Origin: Hygrocybe punicea
Lineage: Eukaryota > Basidiomycota > Agaricomycetes > Agaricales > Hygrophoraceae
Direction of reading: 5' to 3'
Length of the DNA stretch: 64,000 bases
Assembly: GCA_963556145.1 (NCBI GenBank)
Contig: OY744473.1
Coordinates: forward strand, 2,604,001-2,668,000
In this document: in pieces, positions 43,485 through 54,465 of the stretch
Layout: every line of letters starts with the position of its first letter
Position numbering within the stretch: position 1 is the first letter of the stretch
Translations under genes and position numbers: made by a program
The notes under the pieces: generated by a model
What the model saw: the letters and a program-made list of their open reading frames with translations, nothing else
What the model was told of the DNA's origin: nothing
The model's database searches: none

Positions 43485-44582
43485 ATCCGACCTGGACTTC
43501 CGCTGACTCCACAACTCACAATGATCCTTTTATGCATATCCCGCACCGCCCAGCAAAACTCTCTCTTCTGAATCCCTGCTCTCTAGTACATGCATGCATT
43601 CTCCCACTCTCTCGCCCATAGGGCTCCCCCCACCACTCGCACCAGGGTCCGCTGGCAACCCTATAGTGCTCTGCCTGCTTCTCTCCCCTCTCGCTCGCCT
43701 CCCGTGTCTTACTTGAATACCCCAGCATCTTCTGCCTCCTCTTTACCCCTCTCTACCACATCGAAATCGGACGATGCGAGCGGGCCCTGGGCGATGCTCT
43801 CGAGTGGCGGCTTTGGGTTGGAAAAACACCACTACCATCGCCAGCGGCCTCCACATCAGCACCGAACGTCGTCATACGGACTGTCGTCAGATGTCACAGT
43901 GACAGCGATCTGATGGCGGTTTCCAAATTGACGAAGAGACTACAGATGGAACCGCATATCATTGACCTTCTGTCTTCAACCACGCTCAGCGTGAGAGGCC
44001 TCGCACGTCGTGCGACGCTTCCAGCGAGCGGATTAGCGGAACAGATACCATCGTCTATGACGATGCAATACTCTCAATCCCTGAAACCAAGAGAACCTCC
44101 CCTCGAAGCACCGTCAACAGGATATGACACGATGACGACCACGACACCAATGCGTACGACAATGATGACCGGCCCCCCGATATATACTCCGGTGAATGCG
44201 GAACAATTCGGCTCAAGTCCAAACAATGTGGCGACACCAACACTGACTTTTTCTCCTTCGTCGACCGAATCTTCAGATGGGGATCGCACGATTCACATGG
44301 CGAGCTTCATCGATGAACCTACCGGTACGTTTGGCGCAAATGGCTGCTTCGTTCTCGCAAACGAGAACTTCAAGGTGTCACCACCTATCGGGGAGAGGGT
44401 TTCCGCGCACCCCTATGGAACACCTTATGCCCCCACCAACCCCGCGATGCTCCAAAGCAAGTTCTTCTTTCTTCCACACCCAAATGTAGTCAACCTGGAC
44501 TTCTGCTGATGAACCTATCATGCATATCCCACACCGCCCAGCAAAACTCCCTCTCTTCTGAATCCCTGCTCTCTAGTTCACC
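43485..44582. repeat. Direct repeat pair within MULE 5' region
   Basis: About 95-100 bp at 43485-43590 and 44487-44582 share CATGCATATCCC-like text, CACCGCCCAGCAAAACTC and TCTGAATCCCTGCTCTCTAG. The copies are about 1 kb apart. The intervening DNA has a possible degraded hAT end at about 43175-43210 (GGCACGTTCGGGTTAACCCG). Confidence 0.7.
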
Positions 44583-44888
44583 CCTCCTCAAACCTGGACC
44601 CGATAACCCACCACCGCGACAGCGCGGGAAGGTTGAAGGGCGTGGCTGCCGTACATTTTCAGAGAAAAGGAACAATCAGCTAAGTGCCTCTGCTTTCCCC
44701 TTGCGATGCCATCATTTTTCATCCTCCGCTGACACAGAAAATCTCGAAATCCTTCGCAACAAGGTTCCTGACCTTTACGGCGAGGTTGTGGGATCACGGC
44801 CCCATCATCTCGCTCATGGACCCCCTCGGCCCCTTGTTCTCTACCCACAGCCAAAAGCCGTGGCTTAGCAAATGCCTCATCCCAGTCA

Positions 44889-44943
44889 CCTCACGAACAC
44901 AAATGGCCACGTCAATTGACGTGCGTCCGATGTTCGTGAGGTG
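44889..44943. repeat. Palindrome with CGTCAATTGACG core
   Basis: CACCTCACGAACA, then CACGTCAATTGACGTG, then TGTTCGTGAGGTG. It is the same arrangement as in the three hAT-like elements (near 25630-25675, 29234-29290 and 39663-39733). Confidence 0.75.
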
Positions 44944-45728
44944 AATATTGGGCGTTTGCCCTTGCCCGTTCTGCCCCAGTCCCCTCATGAACACAATCGA
45001 ATCGGATCAAGACTGGAACAATTTTGCGTGTGCCTATTAGATCCGGATGGATGAACAATAGCTGTCAGGTACGCATCAAATTGCTGACCAGTGTGAAAAG
45101 CATATTGGAGTGCTGGATCTCAAGGCACTCAACCAGAAACGAAGAAAATTTTCAGTGTAACACCAAGTCTATTGATCAACCGTTTTGGGAGACAATTGGG
45201 CAAGATCCTACTGGCTGCGGCTGCACAGAACGGGGATCACAGACCACAAATTGAGGAACTCATTGGTTGTTGTATGATTTGAACCGATTGGTGGGACTCA
45301 TTCACTGTCATCACACTAATTCACCGTCATCGCACTAGTACTAATGGGTGTAGAGCAATGGCATACGGTGTCGGATCAAGGGATTCATGGAATAGCAAAA
45401 ATGGGTATCATGCTTCCAAATCAAGTTCTGTATACAGCTAACATGCGCTAACAATTCACTTCTGACAAGGAAGGGCCCTCCGCTATCCACACCATTTCTA
45501 CGCTGTGAATGTCGTTGGATTGGGTCAATGCTGATGGTGCTGCCGATCTTACTTTAGGGGCTGTACTGATGCTCAATCTCGGGGAATGCAGATTTCGACT
45601 CAGATCAAGTAGCCCTCTTTTGATCTAGCGCAGTTCTCTCTTGGCCAGCGAGAGCTCGCAGATGCAGCCAGGCATATATTAGGTCCATTGGGTGTCCGTC
45701 TGTACCCCTGTCGAGCATTCCCAAAGTC

Positions 45729-48700
45729 ATGGGCGGCGGGGACGCAAGTGAGGACTCGGATGGCTCAGACTTCCTTGTCTTTCCTTCGCTTGGTTCATCT
45801 ACTGGTTTTACAGCATACGAGTCGTCTACTGCTGATGTTCCTTTTTCCTCAGATGCTCTGGCAACACTCACCATCCAGGAATCATTTGACCTTCTAGCAA
45901 AGTTCCCCGCTATTCTGCCTGACAACAGCCTTCGTCTCATCGGTTGGTCTCAGACAACCCCTGCAGCCGACCATTTCCCAAGCCACTTGTTCCCTTCTCT
46001 GAAAGACATCCGAAAGTTTCTTGGCAACCAGCCGGAAAGGTTTTCTCAAGGTTACCGAGCCGTTGTTGTTGAGGTTCAAGGCAAGTTCTCCACCTCACAT
46101 GCTATCCATGTGTTGACCCAGTTTGGGATACAGGCGTTGTCCATACGGTTCATTTTCGCACCACTCGGCAATGGTCCAATGCACCGTTATTCCATAATCG
46201 CACCTCCAAATTGTCGGATATCATTGGAACTATTCGTGAACACCAATTATTGGATCCTGACACTTTCGAGGCATTGCTTCAATGCAAAGCTGATGCCGAG
46301 CTCAATGGCTTTCCCATTGATATAGATGTTCCACAGTTGTGTGCGTTGCACGAGCTCCTCAATGACAACTGGCTTGGGGAGCGCGTTCTTGACGTGTGTA
46401 GCCATCTCGTCGCACTCGAACTTCAGTCGCCCAATTTGGAACAAATGAATTGCCCAATCTCATTGATCCTTCCGTCCATATTCGACACGCAACTCACTAA
46501 TGCGTACAATGCGAAACGTCTATCCAAGACGTTGAAGGAACTCCGAGACTCCTTGCTTGCCGATCTTCCCAACTATATGGCGTATATTTTCAACAAGAAA
46601 GGTGTGCACTGGGCACCTTGTATCGTTTCGATGAAGGAACTTGTCGTCTATCAGGGCGATTCGCTTCGCTGGGCAGCCGATGAAACTGCACTGGCAAAAC
46701 TGCAGTGGTTTTTGGCCGACATCACTGACACCCAAGGCCAATGGACAGAAAAGGTACTTCCCACGCCGGAACAAGGGAAAGACAGCGGGTCGTGTGGGAT
46801 CATTGCCTTGAACGTCATTCACACATTCATTGATCCAAGTGTGCCATTATGGCGCCAGGAAGACGCAAGTACTTTTCATTGGAACTGGTTGACCAAACTC
46901 CTGCTGTTTCATCTAGCATCACTGCGCGAGGTTGACAAGGTTAGTGTTTACGCAATGCCGGAACATTCACCTGAAGCATTTCCTCCAATAGAGCCCACCT
47001 CCTGACGGACTCGCACGGCCTGAGCCTGCGGAAGACAGATCCAGCCTGAGCGGTGACTCAGATGATTCAAATTCAGACACCCTTCCCGGTCCTGGTCGCA
47101 AGCTTGCTGCAGTGGAAGATTCGTTGGTTGGCACCTCCAGATCCCAGCGTCGCGCTCATACGCCACCCCAGCCGACATTCGATCCGACTGTGCCTCGTTC
47201 TCAAAGTGGTTCACCAAGCAAGGCACCAGACGCCCCTTTGGATCCACAGCGCCCACAAACGGGGATTATGTTTGAGACACTCGAGGGGGCAGTGCATTTC
47301 GTATATGAATATGAGCGACGACGTGGGTACCAATGGAGAAAGGCAGAAAGTGTCCGGGATCATGGAAAAGGTATGCCTTACGATCTCAGATGACTTGATT
47401 CTCATATTACCAGGGAAACTTCGGCGTCTGCGACTTCGATGCTCTAGCTCTCTAGAACGCCGTCCTCTGCGTGGACAGACGATTGATCCTGCAAATTATC
47501 GCCAAGGGAAAACAAAGCGTTGCTCATGCACAGCCCGTGTCAACATACGGTCTGCTGAATCAGGCCTTTTCCATTTTGCATATGTCGGCCTTGCTCATAA
47601 TTATCCCGCAACTCAAGACGACCACCTTCCTGAATACCGGCCTCCATCCGAGCGCCAGAAAGAGTTGGTCCGCGAGCTTGTCCCCATCAAATCCCTTGGA
47701 CGTGCCGACATCCACACTCTGTTGTTAGCGCAGTTCCCCGATCACCCACTATCTCTACGTCAGGTCACGAATATTCTTGATGATGCCAGAAGAGCGACCC
47801 ATAATGCTGTGCAGAGTCTTGGAGGAGACTTTGTCGCAATTGTCCAGAAACTCATGGAACTCAAGAATGCTGATCACCGCTGGGTGTTCCAGGTCCAAAT
47901 CGACGAATCGACCCGCCAATTCAAGAACATATTCTGGATGTCACCCACGCAGGTGACGGTCGCACAGCGCTTCAGCGATGTCATCATTAATGATATCGCT
48001 ATGGGCCGCAACCAGTATGGGCTTCCCCTAAATGTCTTCGTTGTCATCGACCAATTCTTCTCATCTCGAAACATCGCTTACTTGATCCACACCAGCGAGA
48101 CCGCTGATACACATGTATGGGCCCTAGATTGTCTGTTTGCAGTTCTCCCACCGTACCCTGATCGTGTCTTTTTCTCTGATGCCGACCTTGGGCTGGACCT
48201 TGCGATCTCTAGGCGACCGCCATCAGGCATTGCGTTTCACGGTCGTTGTCTGAACCATCTTGATGGCAACATTATGAGAAAGATGGCCCAGATACTCGGG
48301 CCTCTTTGTCAATCCTTTCGTGAGGCGTTCTGGACTGTCTACTATTCAATGTCACCTACCGCTCTCGAAGAAGCATGGGACGATCTGCTCGCTAAGTTTC
48401 CTGTGGCAAGGCCGTACCTTGAGAATGAGATTTGGCCTGACCGGGAACGCTGGGCTTGGGCTTACGTCGCAATACGCTTTACATGTGGCATCCGCACCTC
48501 AGGCCGTGTTGAAGGAGAGAATCGTGTGAACAAGCTCTTAGGCAACTCGAAGACATCTGTGTATGAACTAGGAATGAAGCTCATACAGCGTGCCGAAGCC
48601 CAAGGAGATCTTGAGGCTCTCTCTGTCCGAAAAGTGCGTGTACAACTTCTGTTGTGGAACACAGAACTGAGAAGCCGTTCAGACCGCACGTTCACGTCAT

Positions 48701-49882
48701 CCAGGGCACACGGATTTGCTGTTCAGTCGGCCGATCAAACTACTTTGCTCTCATTGCTTGCCTTTTGCAGTACAAAAATCATACGAGCAGATTGAAGGTT
48801 CTGTATTCTACCTCGCACAACCTGTTTCTCACCGAGCAGAATCAGGCAACTGGGTACGTGGTTTTACTCACCTCAAACTCAAAGCTCATTAGCCAGCAGA
48901 AAGAGTATGTGAGGCACAAACTGCCCGTGGCTCCTAATGAGGCTGAGCTAGTTGATAAAGGAATCCAAGGTTGGTCACTCCATTCTCTAGTGTTCTCGCT
49001 CATCCGCTGACTCCCACACAGAGACTCCTCAATGACTTCGTGGAAAATACTTCGATTTCGGCAATGTACCTCTTAGAACTAGTTGAAAGACGTGGTTGGA
49101 CGTGTACATCCGTTTTCCAGATCAGTCACTATGCGACTTCGGCTCTGCACCACGTCGCTCTCCTGGAGACCGGACACTTCGTATGCGACTGCATGATGGT
49201 CACTAACCTAGGTATTCCGTGTCGGCACTTTTATGCCGTTCTCAGGATGCCCAACTCACTCGCTCACTTTCATCTGGGCCTCCTGAATCGGAGGTAGGTA
49301 TAGCCGCCATTTCCATGCCTCCAAATACTTACTATGAATTGGTAAGATGGCTCACCAATCCGGAACTGGATATCTCACAAACGGCAATGGTGAAGATTGG
49401 TCACCATAAGGACGGTGATGACGTAGAGATACCTCTTGTCCCAAACCAGCTCCCTCCGTTGCTACGACAGGCTTCACCACTGCCAACGACTCGAACCCTT
49501 CACCCGAAAGTGATCCACCATCAAGCTATTACAAAGTTCCACGACATTTTGCGGCATGTGCACACGGAGGAGGAACTGAAAGACTTGAATACAGATCTTG
49601 AGGAGCTCATGTAAGAGATAGCTTCATGTTACTACTACTCACACTTTACTCACCGCTGATTGCAGAGCCCAGCGGGACGCAGATACAGGTCCCTCAATCC
49701 TTCCACCTCCTCCAATTCGCACTAAGGGTCGTCCCAGGAAGAAGAGACTTGCAGCCGCGGCAGAAGGAAATGGGAAGCGGAGAAGGACTGACAATGGGCT
49801 CGGAGATGGGCCTGGTCGACGCAAATGCTCGAAGTGTGGCAGTTATGGCCATTATGCAACGACGTGCGGGAATCGCAGGTAG
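45729..49882 (+). CDS. MULE transposase with N-terminal Ulp1-like protease
   Basis: Predicted single protein that would excise and insert the MULE. Order: disordered acidic start (MGGGDASEDSDGSDF); C48/Ulp1-like protease with VHWAPCIV (His at 46607), a GDSL aspartate about 20 residues on, and KDSGSCGIIALN (Cys at 46793); linker; FAR1-like region (FETLEGAVHFVYEYERRRGY, then KTKRCSCTARVN); MULE transposase with VQIDEST, FFSDADLGLD and EEAWDDLLAKFP; SWIM zinc finger CDCMMVTNLGIPCRH (about 49189-49233); AT-hook KGRPRKKR; zinc knuckle KCSKCGSYGHYATTC just before the stop at 49880-49882. Introns that join frames: 46081-46121 (GC-AG, tentative), 46940-46991, 47371-47413, and one near 49613-49666. 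The stretch 48630-49030 needs at least one more intron or a frameshift that I could not resolve. The protease-transposase join at 46940-46991 is in phase, which argues for one polypeptide. Confidence 0.8.
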
Positions 49883-51231
49883 TTCTCGACAAGACTGAAT
49901 TGATCCGAGGCGCAGTGTACGACTACGAGAAGTTAACTCATGAGTGTATAACAAAGGCGTCAGTGCGCCTGTACATCTTGTAACACCGTAGCTATTGCTA
50001 ATTGTACTTGAGACGCATGTGCCTGTTGGCCATGCCCTTATTTCCAAACTTGATCCGAGCACCATGGGCTTTCCACTTTTTATTGTTACATGGGCTGGAC
50101 CTTCAAAGCTTCAACGTTTCAACGTTCAAAGCTTCAACGTTCAAGCTTTCAAGCTTCAAGCTTCAAGGCAGTAGCCAAGCTACAACGGTATGTCCAACCG
50201 CAATTTGTCGATCCAAACGTAGCGGGACGTCCCACATTACACGCCGACTCGTCACCCTCCCTCCCTTCATGTTCCCGCCCCTGCTGCTGTCCCTCCACTC
50301 TCCACACCCGAGGCACAGCTACACCTAGCTACCCACACCCTCCAGTTTGCTCCCGAAACCCTCCTCGACTGCCCCCAGCACTTGCACCAGACCCACACCC
50401 CTCCTCGGCCGCATGCAGCGCTCGCGCCCGGCGCTCTCTCCCTCCCACTCTCCAGCTTGCACCGGAAACCTTCCTTGGCCGCCCCAGCCACTCTCCCACC
50501 TCTTTCTCCAGTTTTCTCCCAAAACCCGCCTCGGCCGCCCCCAGCCGCTCTCCCACCCACACTTCAGCTTGCACCGGAAACCCTCCTTGGCCGCTCACGC
50601 CAGACGCTCTCTCCCACCCACACTCTCCAGCTTGCGCCGGAAACCCTCCCCGGCCGCCCCCAGCCACTCTCCCATCTCTCTCCAGTTTGCTCCCAAAACC
50701 TTCCTTGGCCGCCCCCAGCCACTCTCCCAGCCACACTCCAGCTTGCTCACGAAACCCTCCGCAGCCGCCCCCAGTGCTTATGCCAGACCCACACTTTCCA
50801 GGTTGCTCCCAAAACCCTCGGCCGTCCCCAGTGCTCGCGCCAGAGGCTCCCCGGCGCTGTCCTACCAGAGCCGACAGAGCCCAGCCACTCGCACCAGCCG
50901 CTCTCACCCACATTCAACCCTGGGCCGCCCCATCGCTCGCGCCAGATGCTCCCCTACTAAAGGGTTCATCACCCCTACCCGCCGACTCGTTCCTGCACCG
51001 TCACACTTTCCCTTCCTGCCTTTTCTGCGCTTGCCGCAATCCATCTTCTACCTTCCCACTAGCCACTCGTACTGTAGTTATTTTCTTTCTTTTCTGTGTT
51101 ATCTAATGTTGATCAGGCGATTGATCTCAAAATCGGCCCTGATATAAATGCTCAGTTCATGGTCTAAATAGTGAAATTGGGGGTGCTATTAACAACTGGC
51201 TCCCTTGCCATATAAAGCAATTTTACCCTGC
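49883..51231. other. MULE 3' non-coding region with minisatellite
   Basis: 50095-50170 is a low-complexity run of TTCAAGCTTCAACG variants. 50340-50960 is a GC-rich minisatellite with 50-70-bp units built on CAGCTTGCACCGGAAACCCT and CTTGGCCGCCCCCAGCC. Large overlapping proline-rich frames here on both strands follow from the repeat and are not genes. Confidence 0.7.
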
Positions 51232-51306
51232 TGACTAAGTGGCTCCCCGGGGTGCCAAATAGAATAAGCCTAAATAGAATTATATAACACAATTATACAT
51301 ATTTTT

Positions 51307-51341
51307 ACGAGTTCTTTTAATTTATTAAATGACTCGTTCTT
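51307..51341 (+). repeat. Helentron 5' terminal hairpin
   Basis: ACGAGTTCTTTTAAT pairs with ATTAAATGACTCGT (arms ACGAGT/ACTCGT plus the AT stem). The same structure marks the 5' ends at 41577, 12067, 33425 and 31573 (all minus strand). Confidence 0.8.
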
Positions 51342-52189
51342 TATCAGACCTGGTTCAGTCAAGGTTCATAATTAATTAATTAATTCATTAATGTTTTTGC
51401 ATCGCCTATAGAGAAATTTTTTTTGGGCAAGAGATATGATTCTACTTCATATGCTGGAATGTAACATAAAATCTGGGCCATGTTTGGAGTGGCTTACATA
51501 AGAATCCAAATATGAGATGTCTCATACAAGACAAATTACATTCCAATTATATTCAAAATATTCATACTGCCTCTAGTTCTTATTGGAATTAGCTGAAAAT
51601 TGAACTGCTGACTGATATAACTATTTCGGGCATAGTGTGACAGTCACATGTGACTAATCTAACCATATATAGTAATTTCTCATAATTTATACCAAATTTT
51701 GTGCTGATCGTCACAGTGACAGTCACATGTGACCAGTCTAACCATATAAGGCAATTTTCATAATATATGGTAAATTTTGTACTGATCATCATAAACTTCA
51801 TTGCATATAACAAATCTAATTATATATTGCAATAACATATATTTCATCAGATGTTTGAGTTTATATAGTGTTATTTGTGCTATAGTAAACAAATACAAAT
51901 AGATGTAAACAAAGACAAATAAAATGCTTATTTGCTGATATCATCCGTCAATATGTGTGAGTGATATTGCAACTTGGTCTTAGGACAAACAAATACAAAA
52001 CAACAAACCCAATATAGTTAGATCACTTCGTATTTTAATTTTGGTTTTGGTCAAATTTGTTACATAATCATGATTATGTAATCATTAGTCAGATCACCAT
52101 TTGAACCCAGACTTTGAACCTTATTGCGCTTTTGCCTCTTGAACCTGAACCATCACCTTCCTCATTTGGTGCGTAAAGTCCGAGTTTTT

Positions 52190-52805
52190 TGACCTTTGTG
52201 GCTCATTTAAGCTCAGTTTTTCATATTCAGACTCCAAAAAAATGTTTTCTGGATCAGGTGATGTGCCCGGACCATTCAGGGTCCAATGCTGACATAAACT
52301 TTCCTTTTTTAGACATAAAAGTGCAAAATTCTTCGGATTTTTGTGCTTTTTATTTCCTGTGGCTCTGTTTTCTTTCCTGGACCACTGGTAATGTCTTCAA
52401 TTTGTATCTCTTGTTGTTTGTTGACATAATCTATCATTTTATAGCCTATCTCCCTGTCAAATTTCAAAGTATGTGTAAATTTCACATTTTTTCACCTTTT
52501 TTGCTTGTTTAAGCTCAGTTTTCCATATTCAGACTCCGAAAAAAAGCGATCTGGATCAGGTGATGTCCCTGCACCATTCAGGGTCCAATGCTGACGTAAT
52601 CTTTCCTTTTATAGACAAAAAAGTCGAAAATACTTCAGATTTTCATGCTTTTTCTTTTCTGTGGCTCTGTTCTGTATCTTGGACCACTGGTAATGTCTTT
52701 TATTGGTGTAACTTATTATTGGTTGACATAATCTATCATTTGATAGCCAATCTCCCTGTCAACATTCAAAGTATGTGGAAATTTCGCATTTTTTCACCTT
52801 TTTAG
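52190..52805 (+). repeat. Two-unit tandem repeat of about 305 bp in the Helentron leader
   Basis: Units share CATATTCAGACTCC, GGATCAGGTGATG, CCATTCAGGGTCCAATGCTG and CTGGACCACTGG-like text. A third, partial unit follows (52805-52870). The same pair occurs in the older copy at 62745-63365. The short frames inside (ending in FSPF or SPFLLV) are similar because of the repeat; whether they are translated is unknown. Confidence 0.7.
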
Positions 52806-52933
52806 ATTGTATAAGCTCATTTCTTCACCTACAGGTTTACAGTGGATCTTTTCTGGCTCAGGTATGAATCTCTTACCATCTATGATCAAATGTTTACATA
52901 TTATATTCATATATAGTCTTTAAATGCAAATTT

Positions 52934-53818
52934 TTGTGGATTTTTTCGATTTTTACTACTTCTTTTGCTGGAATTTGTATTAGTAGGTTGTTTAATCATC
53001 TTCTTCAGATATATTTGACATACAAATATTGTTATCCAGCTTCTATTGTCATAAAAACTATAAACCTGTTCACAAAAATGTTAAAAATGTCATCCATGTC
53101 ACAATGTCTTATGATTTTTATCATTGCAATGTCTTGGACACAATGTGCTGTCACTGGAATTGGCCTTGTGCCTCCTGCAAATGTCATACAAAATGTCCCT
53201 GTCACACCAACTGTCTCTGTCATACACAATGTCATTCTATGCCCAGTTACTTTGAATTTTTATAAAGACAATTTGCCAAAGTATGAAAATCACCCTTATT
53301 TACCAAGTTTAATCCCATTTCATCATATTGGTCTCCAGTCCACTTCTTCCTCCATATCACCAAACCCTGAAAAAATCACAAATATCCACAACAGCACTGA
53401 ATTTGTCCTTTCTAGTTGTCAATCAGCTCATACCTCTTTTCTATTTGAACTATATGCCAGAATCTTCTTGAACATGTGTGTTTTACTTTCTGAGTATCAT
53501 TGTGCAACCAGCATTGCTAATAAGTGCATGTATATTAAGTTGAAACTTCAACCGAATCTGTTCAGAAAACATGACTTCAGAGCTTACTTGCAATATGTTA
53601 CAAAACAACCTATCTTAGCCAATGGAGCCATTCTGTTGTTTTTCTTGGTTCTGTATCATTACCTAGCTTTTCAAGTATCTGCTCAATATATTTGCAATAA
53701 AACTTCGAAATTATATGACATTTTCAAGTCTGAAAATATATCCTTCAATGCCAACATTCATATTAAATGCATTGGTGAAGGCAAAGCAAATGCATCAGTA
53801 AAACCTGATATTACTTAA
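52934..53818 (+). CDS. Helentron-encoded small protein of unknown function
   Basis: Up to 294 codons; the best start may be an internal ATG near 53089-53137 (MSSMSQCLMIFIIAMSW). It has two hydrophobic stretches (about 53110-53180 and ILLFFLVLYHYLAF near 53630-53675) and VIQNVPVTPTVSVIHNVILC. The second copy of the family (63630-64000) codes for a very similar peptide in the same place, with amino-acid-level similarity kept around small indels. That supports a true coding sequence. Its end abuts the foldback at 53803, so it may once have continued into the Rep-helicase frame as its amino end. Confidence 0.55.
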   Translation: MWIFSIFTTSFAGICISRLFNHLLQIYLTYKYCYPASIVIKTINLFTKMLKMSSMSQCLMIFIIAMSWTQCAVTGIGLVPPANVIQNVPVTPTVSVIHNVILCPVTLNFYKDNLPKYENHPYLPSLIPFHHIGLQSTSSSISPNPEKITNIHNSTEFVLSSCQSAHTSFLFELYARIFLNMCVLLSEYHCATSIANKCMYIKLKLQPNLFRKHDFRAYLQYVTKQPILANGAILLFFLVLYHYLAFQVSAQYICNKTSKLYDIFKSENISFNANIHIKCIGEGKANASVKPDIT

Positions 53819-54434
53819 TTTTGTCTTAGGGTGTCTTAGTGCATCTTGATCTTCTTAAAATTTGTAATTAAGATGATCAAGAAACTGTACCTACTTAGGC
53901 CAAGACAAATTTTCTTAATTTGTCTTAATTGTAAAAAAAGTTGAGGTAGGAGAAATGTGAGTTGATGGCTTGAAAAAGCCTTTGTCTTGGTAGAATTTGC
54001 ACATTTTAGGTAGAGATAGTGATGAAAATTGGACTGTTTACAAGCAGTATAAAATTGGGATTAAGACTGACTAAGACAATTAAGACATTAAGACACCAAC
54101 TCAACTAAAAGGTAAAATTGTCATGTGGGAAGTCTTAATCTCTTAGATTGTCTTAATTGTCTTAGTCAGTCTTAATCCCAATTTTATACTGCTTGTAAAC
54201 AGTCCAATTTTCATCACTATCTCTACCTAAAATGTGCAAATTCTACCAAGACAAAGGCTTTTTCAAGCCATCAACTCACATTTCTCCTACCTCAACCTTT
54301 TTTACAATTAAGACAAATTAAGAAAATTTGTCTTGGCCTAAGTAGGTACAGTTTCTTGATCATCTTAATTACAAATTTTAAGAAGATCAAGATGCACTAA
54401 GACACCCTAAGACAAAATTAAGTAATATCAGGTT
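53803..54434. repeat. Foldback element of about 630 bp between two Helentron frames
   Basis: Arms of about 290-300 bp are near-perfect inverted copies: AACCTGATATTACTTAATTT at the left and its mirror (AAATTAAGTAATATCAGGTT) at the right. The core is built from AAGACA/TGTCTT repeats. CCTGAT occurs on both outer sides (53806 and 54438), a possible short target duplication. Confidence 0.8.
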
Positions 54435-54465
54435 TTCCTGATGTGTATTCTCACTCCATGAACTA

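Larger units (their letters stand above)
43034..51270 (+). mobile_element. MULE (Mutator-like element), 8.2 kb, autonomous-looking
   Basis: 39-bp perfect terminal inverted repeats (43034-43072, 51232-51270) beginning GGCTTATTCTATTTGGCACC, flanked by the 9-bp duplication TAAATAGAA (43025-43033, 51271-51279); 9 bp is the usual Mutator size. It carries one large plus-strand gene (45729-49882) with transposase features. Non-coding parts contain an internal duplication (43485-43590 with 44487-44582) and a minisatellite (50340-50960). It inserted into an older Helentron. Confidence 0.92.

Noticed and set aside
50090..51147. Proline-rich proteins of up to 338 codons in the MULE 3' region
   Set aside because: Three overlapping frames on the plus strand plus minus-strand frames have the same minisatellite periodicity.
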